Shown here one piece after another: positions 13,325-25,039 of a DNA stretch of 64,000 nucleotides. The translations under genes and the position numbers were made by a program. Origin of the DNA: Artocarpus heterophyllus (lineage: Eukaryota > Streptophyta > Magnoliopsida > Rosales > Moraceae); the NCBI GenBank assembly GCA_025403435.1, contig CM046345.1, positions 4,400,258-4,464,257 of the forward strand. Reading direction: 5' to 3'. The notes below the pieces were generated by a model. That model saw nothing but the letters and a program-made list of their open reading frames with translations, ran no database searches and had not been told where the DNA came from. Position 1 is the stretch's first letter. Each line of letters begins with the position of its first letter.

Positions 13325-15770
13325 ATGGAACTCTACCACCGCGACCCGGATTCTCTGCAGACCCGACCCGATGAACCTGAGCTCGAGCTCTACACCATCC
13401 CCAGCCGCTCCAGTACTCTCTATCTCTCTCTCCCTCTCTAAACCCTAATTCTCCATTTTCGCACCAATTCACAGTTTTTTTTTTTTTTTTTTTTTTTTCT
13501 TGTGCTTTCTCTAATCTCAGACCTTGCGCTTTGAATTCCATCCAGGTTGGTTCGTGTGGGACGAAATCCACGAAACCGAGAGGATCTCCCTCAAGGAGTT
13601 CTTCGATGGAAACTCGATTTCCAGAACGCCGAAGATATACAAGGAGTACAGGGACTTCATAATTAACAAGTATAGAGAAGAGCCTTCTCGGAAGCTCACT
13701 TTCACCGAGGTAAGGAAATCTCTCGTCGGCGACGTTAATTTGCTGCGAAGGGTCTTCCTTTTCCTCGAAAATTGGGGGCTGATAAACTTTTCGGCGTCTT
13801 CGGATGGTGGAGATGGGGAAGGAGGTGGAGAAGAAGAGAGGTCTAGGGTTAGGGTTAGGGTTGAGGAAGGAGTGCCGAATGGGATTCGGGTTGTGGCTAC
13901 TCCGAATTCGATTAAGCCAATTTCGCCGCCGCTGACTCTGGAGAAGAAAGGGGATGCGGTTGATGGCGGTGTCAAGTTGCCGCCTTTGTCGTCGTATTCG
14001 GATGTTTTTGCTGATTTGATAAAGCAGAAGGATGTCGTTTGTGGGAATTGTGGAGATAGGTGTAATTCTGGACACTACAAGTATACCAAGGTACATACAA
14101 ATATGCTTGCTTGTGAATTTTTTCAAAGAATTATGCTTTGTTTTATTTTTCTTTTCTTAGTTATTAGCAGAATTTTAGCGAGATTGCTTGAACTGTATTG
14201 TCTTTTTGCCGTTTATGATCTAATGTGTTAATTGGGCTTTGCTTCAGATACTAGAACTCAAAAAGAATTTATTTTGTTGGGAATTCGGTTGTGTGTTAAT
14301 TTATTGAAATAGAAGATAACCATGAACAAGTTGTTTGTAAAATTCTTAAGGACAATGATAGGGATCTAAAGTTATTTATTAACGTGAGTAGTTGTTTTCT
14401 AATTGCTAAAAGTTGTTAAAATTAATGATTCATTTGCTTTGTCACTTGATGAAAAAAAATATGTATGGTAAATAACTTGGAATCCCTTGCATAGCCAATT
14501 CTTGAATATGTAAATAGGATAGTATTGTGAGCTTGCATTGTTTCTGGGAAATTACATTTAAATTTTTGCACCTTTGAATTCTACAAGAAGTTTTTTGTCC
14601 TCTGCTATTTCAAGACTGTTCAATTATGCATACTTCTCTTTGGTGGAATAATCAACCTCTATTTTGTGTTTTAACTAAAACTTTGGCAGGGCAATAACTT
14701 CTTGATTTGTGCAAAATGTTTTAAAAATGGGAAGTATGGAGAAAACAAATCAGTTGATGATTTCAAGTTGAATGAGAATATTCAAGACAATGGCAAGCAT
14801 GGAGCTGTTTGGACCGAAGCTGAAACTCTGCTTCTCTTAGAATCTGTTTTGAAGCATGGAGATGATTGGGAGCTTGTTGCTCAGAATGTTCCCACCAAGA
14901 ATAAACTTGATTGTATTGCTAAGCTCATTGAGCTGCCTTTTGGGGAAGTTTTCGGTTCTGCCACATACACAAAAGGTAATTCCAATGACCCCTTTGACAG
15001 CACAAACAGCTTGACACAACCTCAGTTGTCGTCATCTGAGAATCAAGAGACTGTCAAAACTGGGGATCAATGTGATGAGAAGACAAATGAGGGCGAGCAG
15101 AATGGCGATGCTGTAGAAAATGGTCCTCCCTTGAAACGACAGCGCATTGCTTCCCTCTCGAGTCCTGGTGGTTCCCTGATGGAACAGGTAAGAGTCTCGA
15201 AACAAGTCTTAAATCTTCAGATCTTAATGCTAGGCGGGGAATATGTATTGGAAAATTGTTTGTTTTTTCTACTGACTTTTGACATAGTTGGCAACATTAT
15301 ATGTGAAAAACATAAGAAATAGTGTTACGGAATATGGAAACAGAATAGGTTATTTTTATGATCTGAAGACCTGTAACTGAACGTTGATAATGTTTCCTTT
15401 AGGTAGCTCTTATGTCGAGCATGGTAGGCCCCCATATTGCAGCTGCTGCAGCTGAGGCTGCCGTTACTTCCTTGTGTGACGAAAATTCATATCCGAGGGA
15501 GATATTTGATGATGAGGATGACTATGTTACTAACGGGCTAACAACTCCCATTAACGGGCTAACAACTTCCATTCCAGATAGTGAGACAAAGAGGTTATTT
15601 ATATTATGCTGAAATTATCCTTTTAGGCATTTTAATGATATTATATTGATAAAATTCTGCCATATCTTATATATTTCAGTGTCCTTGAGGTTGAAGGTTC
15701 AGAGATGAAGGAAGGGCCTTCTCAATCAGGTATGTGTTTTAAAGTCAGCCATATGAAATGAACTACGATC

Positions 15771-15802
<32 letters not shown>

Positions 15803-16383
15803 GATATATATATTAGCATGAAAGTTTATTTTTTGCATCTTGCCAGAGCTTAACTATCTCATTTGTGTTTATGCATGTGTATTCCTTCAACAGAAAATCA
15901 GGATTCCACAAAAGACAATATACCTTTAACTTTACGGATCAGAACTGCTGTTGCAACGGCTCTTGGCGCAGCTGCTGCTCGTGCAAAATTACTGGCTGAT
16001 CAGGAAGAAAGAGAGATTGAACATCTGGTGGCAACCATAATCGGGACTGAGGTGACTCATAGTTTTATGGTTATTTTTTGTACTTTTTGCCCCCCAGTTT
16101 GTTGGAAATTGGCTTTTCTTTGCTGATTGTTGAAGAATGAAGAGCTTGATAATTTTGAAATGCACAAGGCTAATTCTCTTTAATTTGCATGAGTGTTTTC
16201 TAGATGAAGAAATTGCACTGCAAAATCAAGCATTTTGAAGACCTGGAGATGATTATGGAGAAGCAGCATGCTGAAATGGTGGAAATAGAAGATTTTCTAT
16301 TAGAAGAGCGAATTAATGTGTTACAAACAGCGATTAAGGCTGGTGTGCCTAGATGGAAGAATCACCCTTCTGTAAAATCTTAG
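13325..16383 (+). CDS. SWI3A: SWI/SNF complex subunit SWI3A
   Basis: Core subunit of plant SWI/SNF chromatin-remodelling complexes in the nucleus. Exons are 13325-13412, 13546-14090, 14690-15187, 15403-15593, 15680-15729, 15894-16051 and 16204-16383, giving 569 residues with every frame joining. In order: SWIRM domain at about 21-111 (LYTIPSRSSWFVWDEI to FLENWGLINF); a Cys-rich ZZ-like finger at 193-221 (CGNCGDRC, then CAKC); SANT/Myb domain at about 250-296 (WTEAETLLLLESVLKHGDDW); a basic LKRQR at 359-363, a possible nuclear signal; and a C-terminal SWIRM-associated, leucine-zipper region from about 455 (RIRTAVATALGAAAARAKLL). The start is the ATG placing ELYHRDPDSLQ just ahead of SWIRM. Assignment to SWI3A rather than B, C or D rests on length and the LYTIPS...W context. 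Confidence 0.93.
15771..15813. repeat. (TA)n microsatellite in SWI3A intron 5
   Basis: A run of TA/GA dinucleotides lies in the intron between 15729 and 15894. Confidence 0.9.
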
Positions 16384-17604
16384 GATGCTTCTGTATTCTC
16401 AAGTACTGGGGGACAAAAACAGACGACAATCTGATACGATGCATTCTCTTTCTGTTATATCTATTCTGTCGTGCATTTCATAGTCGTGAAATAAATAGAA
16501 AATAGTAAATTTTCGAATTTGGCATACTGTCTTTTGGGTTTATACGGGGTGTTTTGCAAATGAGTTTAATTTAAACACTGCAGAATGTGAAAGTTTTATA
16601 CTGTAACATATTTTTGCTTTATATAGTAGTATGTAAGCTTTTACGCTGTTTACGGCTCAAACTCAAGCATAAGAAGTATTGCAAAAATAGAGGAATTAGA
16701 ACATGAAGATATGATTAAGAAAGCACACTTCTTAAATGTACAATTATTTGGTGCTTAATGAAGAGTTCCCTTTATATGCCGTAGCTTCCCTTTTATTTTA
16801 TTTGATCTCAATCTTACCATCTTCAATTGTCGCTATGAACCGATGGAAAACGTCCTATTATGTTCTTGACTCGAGATTATCGAAAAGTTCAAATTGTGTT
16901 TTTTACTTTAGTTAAGTTAAAACTTAAATATATAAATAAGTAAAAGTATATAATAGAGCCTTTGGCAAGTTGACCAATTACAGTTTAAAGCCCTTAATTG
17001 CTACAATAAAATATTTTAAAATCAAAATTTTAGTTTCAACTAATTTGTTAAACATTTTTTTTTTTTTGAATCCTTTGGCCTTGTCTAGCCCTCTCCTCTT
17101 ACCCTTCAACTGCGGCGTAAAAAGGCACTGTCATATGATTGACGCTCCAAAGAAAATCCGGATGAAAAAGAAATACTGAACAACTCTGGTCTTTTCACCT
17201 GCTTTGCACAACTATCAACAAGCCCAGAGATTTAGAGGCCTTTATTCTTATTTTCCTTACGACCTTGCTCTTTCTTTTTTAATCCACGCAGACAAATGCA
17301 CCTTAAAAAAGAACAATCGATTAAAACGTGATTCAATGCTAACACGACCACAAAGAGGAAAAGCTAAAGCTATCAATTTTATATCTACAACATTTAAAAT
17401 ATAGTTACACTCCCTTATCAATCATATGTACAATATAGCACAAACTGTAATTTACAATCCATCCAAATTTTGCACCCATAAACAATTCCCCCAAGAAACT
17501 CATAGAAAAAGTCCATATTGTCCCCTTTGTTTTACACAAGTACCTTCTTGGAAGCAGACATAAGCCAACAAAAAAAAAAAAAAAAAAACGACAAGGATTT
17601 TCCA
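16384..17604. other. Convergent intergenic region with a MITE
   Basis: This is the space between the ends of SWI3A (+) and the ACR gene (-), including both 3' UTRs. A third small MITE lies at 16546-16668. I see no further gene; the small ORFs at 16970-17404 have no recognisable motif. Confidence 0.6.
16546..16668. mobile_element. Small MITE, copy 3
   Basis: The left end is ggggtgttttgcaaatgag and the inverted right end contains gagtttgagccgtaaacag. The core (gtatgtaagcttttacgctg) resembles copies 1 and 2. It lies just beyond the SWI3A stop codon. Confidence 0.5.
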
Positions 17605-20187
17605 TTAAACACCTCGACCTTTGAGAAAGTTTCCAAAGAGGAAGCTTCTGGCTTTTTCTTGGGGTCTCTTTGGGGGCGTGTTAAATTGAAAATTATCTTT
17701 CACTTGTAGTGTCGTTTGTCCTACTTGTGTCGTTACCAAATCAAGAATCTTGTATTCTACAGGCTTGCCTGACACGTCCGTGACCAGGAAAGTATCTTTT
17801 GCTTTCCCACTTTTTGTTGAAATTTCTGCACGTTTAATGCAGAGCCCATTTTCACGAAATATCCTCGTAACATCCGATAGCAGTCCAAACCTGTCGTCTG
17901 TCGACAAAACTAGCTCCACTCCCTGTACCATTGAGAAAAATTATTTTCCTAGGAAACTAACATAACCCCTTTAAACGTATACTTTAAAAAAAATAATAAT
18001 AATACAAGGAAAAAAATCCACAAATGGTGGGCCCGTTCTCCGGAAGAGCGCGTGGAATTCTAATCTGTAAGGTTTGAACAGGGTTTTGTAGGACGGTGTG
18101 TAAGAAACATTCCATGGGTAGGACATAGTTGTAAACCGTCATATTACACTAGAATCATATTAGAGTAATAAAAGTTTGATAATTTATAGAAATTTGACAA
18201 AAATCTGATGGTTTAGAACAGTTTAGTCTGCAATGGTTAAGCTATATACCTCAGTGGCTCGCCTGTCAATGGCTGCTTCTAAGCATTCTATTACACGCTG
18301 TCTCTCAGCTTCCGAACCCATGGGAAGTCCATCAATGTGTCTTATGTAGTATTCCTGCAATTATAACATAACCCATTGTTGAATAGATTATAAAAAAAGA
18401 GTTAAACTCATCAGACGTCTCTAATCCCTATTAGGTAGGGAATCAATTTTTTTAAAGGAAAAAAATCAAGTTAATGGACTAACTCTAAAAAAGAAGAAAA
18501 TTCAAAGACGTTAGATAAATTTCAATCTTCAACAGAATATAATCAATGGAAATATCTAGATAGAACATAATGCAGTTTCTAAAACATCGTTGCTGATTGG
18601 TTTTCAAGTAGAAAATCTTAGGCCCTTTTGAAATTAGAAAATCAAGCAAAATTGTGAAGATTTCTTTTGGTTTCCAAATTATGATCTTGAACTGTTAATC
18701 AATTACCTGGTAAGCTTCCATTCCACCAGTGATGACATTCCCATGGAAGACCACATATTGCATATCAGTTAGAGAACACAAAGTGTCAAACAACAGATTT
18801 GGCCTATCTCTTGACCTCAAAGTAACAACAGTATAGCCTCTGTCCTTGCAATCCAACACACTGACATGACTTCTTATGCTGATCACCCCGTCCTTCACGC
18901 CTCCGTGTCTCTCGAAATCTCGATCGGCAAACATCATCTGATGCAATATTCTCTGTTTGAATTGATCCGACCCGGATGAGCTTATCGTCACATTAGGCGT
19001 CCTCAAATCGTTTTTATCCTTAAGGACATTGATAAGTAGACCCTTGATTGCGCTTAGCCGTTTCGGATCTTCAATTGCATAGCCTGTTGGTTGGTCTGTG
19101 ACATGAATAATGGCTGCAGCTCTAGTGTTGTTTGTCCAGAACTCGCAACTCACCACATTGCATTTGAGGTCTCTCAGAACCGCGGTTACTTCGGACAGAA
19201 ATCCCTGCCGGTCGGTGCCTGTTAGTTCGATTGAAGTATGATCCTTGGAGGGAATTGGCCCCATTGAACATGTGATTGGCTTCAAGAAGCAGATATCAGT
19301 CTCAAGAGTCTGCAGAAAAATTGACGAGCATGGAAATTAGTACATGTTTTGAGGCTAGTACTCGTTAATTAATCAATATACTCTAGTAATTCCACCTTGT
19401 AATTTACAGTATGCTATTTATTAAACATGTTAATTTCAAATATATATATATATACGATCACTTGCCTTCTTGATGTACTTGAGAATCCCTTCATCTCTGA
19501 TTTTGTTTCCATCACACTGGGTCACGTTAAAAACTGAAGATTTTGACATCCAAAAATGATATATCAATCATGGTATAGAGTGAAAAAAAATTAAAATATA
19601 AAAGCAACTAAAATAAATGAAGAACATAATTTAAATACCATCCATTAACCACCCTCCATCAGAAGAAATGTATGCTTTTGTTATTATGAGATCAAGACCC
19701 ATAAGTACTTTCACCACTTCAAGCAAAATTCCATGTCTATTTGCACTAATTATCTGAACAAAAAAGAAAAAAAAAAAAACTTTCAACAAGTTCTTTTTTT
19801 TTTCAAAAAATTAAACTAAAAATAAATAAGTAAAAAAAAATACCTCTAGAACAGTGGCATGCTCACAACTATGATTGTCAATCACAACCCTGCAAAGAAC
19901 AGACCCAAAAAATCCATCTTCTGAAGCAAATAAAAAAAGAAGCTAACTTTGACATTAAAGTGAAACCAACTCAATACATACATACATACATGTATATATA
20001 TCATATATGTATATGTATATGTATCTTCTGAAGGAAGAAAAAAACCCAGAAGGTAACTTTGACATAAAAGTGAAACCAGATCAATATACATATGTATATG
20101 TGTGTATAATATATACATGTACCTAGGGGAGTTCATTCTCCAAACAAGCCTTGTATATTCGTCTTCCATTTTTGAACTTCTGATCAT
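17605..20187 (-). CDS. ACT domain-repeat (ACR) protein
   Basis: Plant ACR proteins carry four ACT domains and no enzyme domain. They are thought to be sensors or regulators binding amino acids or similar ligands. Exons in transcript order: 20187-20123, 19889-19844, 19753-19639, 19533-19466, 19309-18707, 18354-18250 and 17922-17605; frames join to 439 residues. The four ACT modules show [60 protein letters not shown] and [20 protein letters not shown]. The ending [15 protein letters not shown] resembles family C-termini. The start is MIRSS at 20187, or MEDEYTRL at 20169, which gives 433 residues and matches typical family starts better. The intron after 19466 begins GCAAGT, a GC-AG intron. I do not assign an ACR number. 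Confidence 0.93.
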
Positions 20188-20439
20188 AATCAAACCAGAG
20201 CAGGTAAAAAATAGAGAGAGAATTTTAAGACAAGTCCCCTGAGTTCTAGGCAATAAGAAGAAGAAGAAGAAGAAGGCGGTTGGTTAATTAGCGTTGAAGC
20301 AAGCGTGATGAAAAGAAAAAGGGCAAAGTTGCAGTTTGATTACGTGTTGGCTTTTGGTTGGCTGGAATAACAGTTAAAGACGTTACTTAACTGCGCGTAA
20401 AAGAAGCGGTTCTCTGTATTATGCGCGGGAACTTAAACC

Positions 20440-20478
20440 CACGTGAGGGGCTTGCCTTGGGTCCGAGACTGTCACGTG
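20440..20478. promoter_or_regulatory. Paired G-boxes upstream of the ACR gene
   Basis: CACGTG occurs at 20440-20445 and 20473-20478, 250-290 bp upstream of the start on the minus strand. An ACGTG core also occurs near 20344. This suggests bZIP or bHLH control, possibly light- or ABA-linked. Confidence 0.4.
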
Positions 20479-21975
20479 CCTTGTCTGCGCTCTATAGTTG
20501 CATACACACGCATTAAATCCTATATAAGTTCTCATTTTATTTTGAAAAAGAATAGTCGATGAACAATAAGCATAAGTATGTTGTTTGAAGCGTTAGTTGA
20601 AACGAATTAGTTTTAATTAATTACAATATAAAGTTTTAAATAGGTATAATAAAAAAATTAATATGATGTAAATATCTTATATATTATAGATTTTAAACTT
20701 GAAATTTTAGTTCAAATTAATTAGCTAAACGATTCATTATAGTTTTTTTTTAAAACTATAATGAAAGAAGCTTGAGATGTAATTTTTTTCCCATCAAATA
20801 TAAAGTTAATGGTGAAGAATAAAAAAGCTCACCATCGATTAAATGAATTCATACACATAAAATTATGCTATGCTTCCACCCGGAAAGGGTCGTCGGGTGA
20901 CTTCAAATCATGACAGTTAGCGGTGGCCCTCCCTTGGGTTGCGATTTTGTCGCGATAGAGATAGAGGGTGCTAGCATCGTGGGCCCGTGACCCTATCATG
21001 ATGGATGTTGCAATTGTATTGCGACATAGGTTGTGATGGTGGTTACTACCCCATTGTGGTCATGTCTCCTACATGACTTCCATCGTGACTATGAGTAGCG
21101 GCCCCAAGTGGTCTTCATTATCAGTGTAAATGGCTGACTCCTCTGGCTCAATATGGCTCAACAATTGATCGCCACGAGGCGTCTCCATGGTCAACGATTG
21201 TGAGTCGTTGAAGTTTTCTTTGAATTTTTTGAGAAATTTTATTTTATTTTTGTAATATTAAAAATTGATTGTGATCAAATGTAGTTGTGTTTATTTGATT
21301 TAATTATAGACCCTTGATTTTTCATCTTAGCGATTGAAATTAAGCGTTCCTCATCATTAAGGAACACACACCTTCATTACCGTAGTTGTGCCTTTTCTTT
21401 CCTTGTTTTGATAAAATTATGGAATTTATCGATGATAAAAGGAGTTTAGATTGTTGAACAAACACATTTATTAATTAATGATGAAACTTACTTAAGGATT
21501 TTTAACAACATTTAAGTGAATGTTTCGCATTTAATATTATTATTTTTATAAGGATTTCGTTTACTATGTGGCTGAGATGCAATTATTTTTATGAAATTTT
21601 AACTATCTTTAATTAATTTCAATGTCAAAGACTAAAACAGTAAAAATAAAAATTACTTGTAATTTAAGGACTAGTAAAAAAAAGGACAATAATATTTTTT
21701 CTAGCAAAACCATGCTAAGGCTCGCTATTTTAGCTGTTATATCAACATCCAATGGTAAAATAAGTTAAATAAGCTCAATAACACATATATATAACCTAAA
21801 ATAAAAATAAAAAAAGTAAAATAAAAAAAAACAACAAAAAAGTGAAAAAAAACAGTTCTTAGATAAATTTTTAGAAAGAAAAAAGCCATGGACACCGGCC
21901 ATTGAACAACAACCATTGACGGCTACACACGCCGCCACCTCTTGCCATCAGCGATGACAAAGCCGCCTCAACCAT
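20479..21975. other. Intergenic DNA with a GC-richer island
   Basis: Mostly AT-rich. Bases 20880-21200 are distinctly less AT-rich and contain no long ORF or recognised motif; origin unknown. Confidence 0.4.
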
Positions 21976-23130
21976 TATCAAAATAAATTATTAATATCTC
22001 AAAAATTAAACACGTAAAAACGACCAATAAAATGCCGACAACAAATGTGGCATATTAAATTAGCATGACAGAAAAGTTCAAAGCAAGGTATGAAAAACGA
22101 CAACAATTTGAGAATCACAACATGAAATACAAATATACCAGACGCGACAATGATGTTCAAAAGAACGAAAGAAAGCACAAAATAAACAAGAAAAAGGAAA
22201 GGAGATAAATAGATATTTTAGCAAGAATAAAATGAAAGTAAGAACAAAATGATGCACAAATTAAAATAATTCAGTTCGAAACGACGAAAGAATAATAACC
22301 ATAATAAACAACAAACTTTTCAAGAAAAATAAAAGGAAAGACTACAAAATGGAAACGACGACAAGAAATCGGAAAGTAAGAAAGTAAAGAAACAATAATG
22401 AGATGAGAACGACATAACACACGTGAAAATGAGAAGATAAGAAGAGGGACAAGAACTAAAAAAAGGACTGTGAAATGAACTCATAGAGCGACAACAATCA
22501 TGTCAAAACGACGAAAGAAGATAAATGCCATAAGAAACGACATACTTTTCGAGAAAATGAAACGAAAGACGATAACATGTGAATACCGACAATAACAAAG
22601 AAACTTAAGTAACAAATTTGATGAAAACAACATAATAGACGATCAAACGACAAGATAAGGAGTGGAACAAGGACTAAAAAAGGACCGTGAAATGAACTCA
22701 CAAAACGACAACAATCATGTCAAAACAACGAAAGAATAAAAAAGCCATAAAAAACCACATACTTTTCAAGAAGAACGAGAGGAAAGACGATGTCAGGTGA
22801 ACGTCAACAACAAATTGGAAACCGCAACAAAACAAAAAGGCCAGGTACGTTTTTTTTTAAAAAATCGACATTGACTTGATAATAACGGCAAAAAAAAAAA
22901 AAAAACATATTTATGCGGTAATATCGACAGACATCATCATCATCATCATCATGATCACTAATAATAAAAAATACTTCTTAAAAAAATTTATCTTTTTTAG
23001 TCGATATAATTCTTGAGATAGAGTTATCGTCTAACAAAAACTGAAACGACAATTTGAGTTCAGGAAGAAAAAAAAATGTCGAAAATTAAAACTGCTTAGT
23101 AGACGCACATACGAATCTATATGGCAATGA
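21976..23130. repeat. 217-bp tandem array, copy A
   Basis: The array is built from units containing acgacaacaatcatgtcaaa, aagccataa and gacatacttttcaag. The same 10-mer recurs 217 bp apart (22491 and 22708). The plus strand is strongly purine- and A-rich with few T. The same family occurs at 25040 and 36740, each time just left of a PR-1 gene. Short minus-strand ORFs are hydrophobic by composition only. Confidence 0.75.
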
Positions 23131-23143
23131 AATTCTTTACACA

Positions 23144-23618
23144 GTAAGGCCTCTGCCCATTATTGTTGCCCGGGGATCATAGTAGCAAACTAATCAAGGT
23201 ACCACCATTGTTGCACCTGTCCTTAGCACAGCCAAGCCTAACCGAGTCACCTGGGTGTAGTGCCCACAGATCTTGCTACATGAGTTGGAGTAGTAGTCGT
23301 AGTAGGTCTTCTCGCTCACCCACGCTCTCACAGTCTCTGTGCCGGAGAGAGGTCGTGACTGCTCCATGTGAGGTTCTCGCCGTAAGGCCCGTCGGAGTGC
23401 ACCATGCTGCAGTCACTGACATGTTTGTTGAGATGTTCTAGCACGAAAGCCGCTAGTCTATTGTCCCATGTCATGGGACCAACCCCAACCTCCGCATGAG
23501 CCGAGCTGTGGGCGTTGATGTAGTCCTGTGGCGAGTCTTGGCCGTGAGAGGATTGGATAAGGCCGGCTAGGGCTATGGTGCTGCATATTAGAGAAAGTGA
23601 GAGCTTGTGTGGGAACCC
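23144..23618 (-). pseudogene. PR1: PR-1 pseudogene
   Basis: This is closely similar over its whole length to the two intact PR-1 genes ([20 protein letters not shown] and [10 protein letters not shown] are legible). It is dead. The ATG is replaced (aagggttccc where the intact copies have atggggttcc). The conserved CGHYTQVVW region is broken by a deletion of about 10 or more bases after CGHYTQV. Further frameshifts occur in the middle and at the last Cys. Several of the six conserved cysteines are lost. It belongs to the first duplication unit. Confidence 0.88.
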
Positions 23619-23639
23619 TTTTTTTTTTTTTTGATTGAT

Positions 23640-25039
23640 TGAGGACGCATCAATACATCTATATATAAATATATTTATGTATATATTTTTTGGTAGAGTG
23701 CCTATAGTTTTGGTATTGTTTCATGGTTGGAATTGGTCAGTTTTCGTTTGATTTAAGATTAAATATAATACTCAAATCTTTATTAAATTTTAGTGTCTCA
23801 AATAGTATTCAATCAATCGTATTATAACATATCATTTAAACAGTTTGAAATAATATTTATTTGACTTTTACACACTTTTCATTAAATAATGTGCTATAAT
23901 AAGTCCCAAAGGTTAATATGAATTTTTTTTTCACTTCAAATACATTAGTTGGGTGTGAAACTTTTATATATTCTGTTCATGGACTACCTGCTTTGAAACA
24001 AGAACGAGAAAGGAAACATGGAGAATGAATCCTTCATTATGGGCTTAAAGAAATGGATGAAATTGTCCTTTTAATATTCATACTAAGTATTATTCTTTAC
24101 AAAAGTTGACCCGTTTTAATGTTTTAGTTGGGTGTCAAGCTTTTATATATTCTGTTCATGGACTACCTGCTTTGAAACAAGAAAAGAGAAAGGAAACATG
24201 GAGAAATCCTTCATTATGGGCTTAAAGAATTGGATGAAATTGTCCTTTTAATATTCATACTAAGTGTTATTCTTTACAAAAGTTGACCTGTTTTAATGTT
24301 TTGAGAGTCATGTTGATATGAATGATATAGTTAAAATGAAATTCATAAAATTTGTCCTCCCTTTTTTTTAAGAAAATTAAATGTTATGTTACACTTTTAA
24401 AAGTTTTGTTTATTCATGCCACCCCTAGAAAAGGCTATGCCAAACTATCATTCATATTACATTTAAGTTATGCCATAAATAAACATGTGTGACATTTATA
24501 AAAAGTAAAAGTTAAATATAACATTATGAAAATTCTCTCTCTCTCTCACTCTCTCTTTTTTTTTTTTTTTTTAACTAAGAATGAATGATTGATGTTCTTG
24601 ATGCCTCTTAACTATATTGGCACCACCACATGCTACGGGAAAAAGGTTGAACTTCACACGCTTAAAATGAAATTGTAATCTCTTGAGCTCTATGCATTAA
24701 AGAGGCAAGAGGGGAAGCATGTTTTTCTTTTAAAAAGCAGATAATAAAGGCCCGTACATTTTAATTAAGTTGGCATCTATTGTATGCAGAAAGAAAAAAA
24801 AATAATTAAACTCTTCAATCTCCATACTAAGGTTGAATTATAATTTTTTTTAAGTCCGCATATTGAAGAAATGAGGTTGAAATATTGTAATAAAACTGGT
24901 TCAAACTGTAGCAATTTAAATTTTATAGGACAAAACTAATCTATATCAAAATCAGTTCAAATTTAAACGAGTTAGACCAAACTATAGTGTTTTCAATCTC
25001 CATTTTATAGTTTCAATGTGCTTTTTCTCGAGCCTTCTG
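23640..25039. other. Spacer of duplication unit 1
   Basis: AT-rich spacer, homologous in order to 27000-28350 and 40080-41590. It contains a 179-bp tandem duplication (23946-24303) and a CT/T tract at about 24536-24572. It ends abruptly at about 25035, joined to the middle of the next 217-bp array, so no HSD copy follows. No gene. Confidence 0.6.
23946..24303. repeat. 179-bp tandem duplication
   Basis: The two near-identical copies each contain gttcatggactacctgcttt and cttcattatgggcttaaag, 179 bp apart. The paralogous spacers at about 27490 and 40240 have a single copy, so this duplication is recent and local. Confidence 0.85.

Noticed and set aside
13842..13863. TTAGGG-like repeats as an interstitial telomere
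   Set aside because: They lie inside SWI3A coding sequence, encode RVRVRV in frame, and are only about three units; plant telomeres are normally TTTAGGG.
13098..14126. 342-residue minus-strand ORF across SWI3A
   Set aside because: It is a shadow of SWI3A exons 1-2 on the other strand. The plus-strand reading gives a SWIRM domain with correct splice sites; the minus reading has no known motif.
19882..20253. 123-residue minus-strand ORF at the ACR 5' end
   Set aside because: It reads through intron 1 of the ACR gene. The splice-joined exons 1 and 2 give the conserved ACR sequence instead.
22498..22701. Hydrophobic minus-strand ORFs in the 217-bp arrays (also 25133-25441, 37140-37560)
   Set aside because: Composition of the purine-rich repeat forces Phe, Leu, Ser and Cys codons on the other strand. 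Frames are not kept between units.
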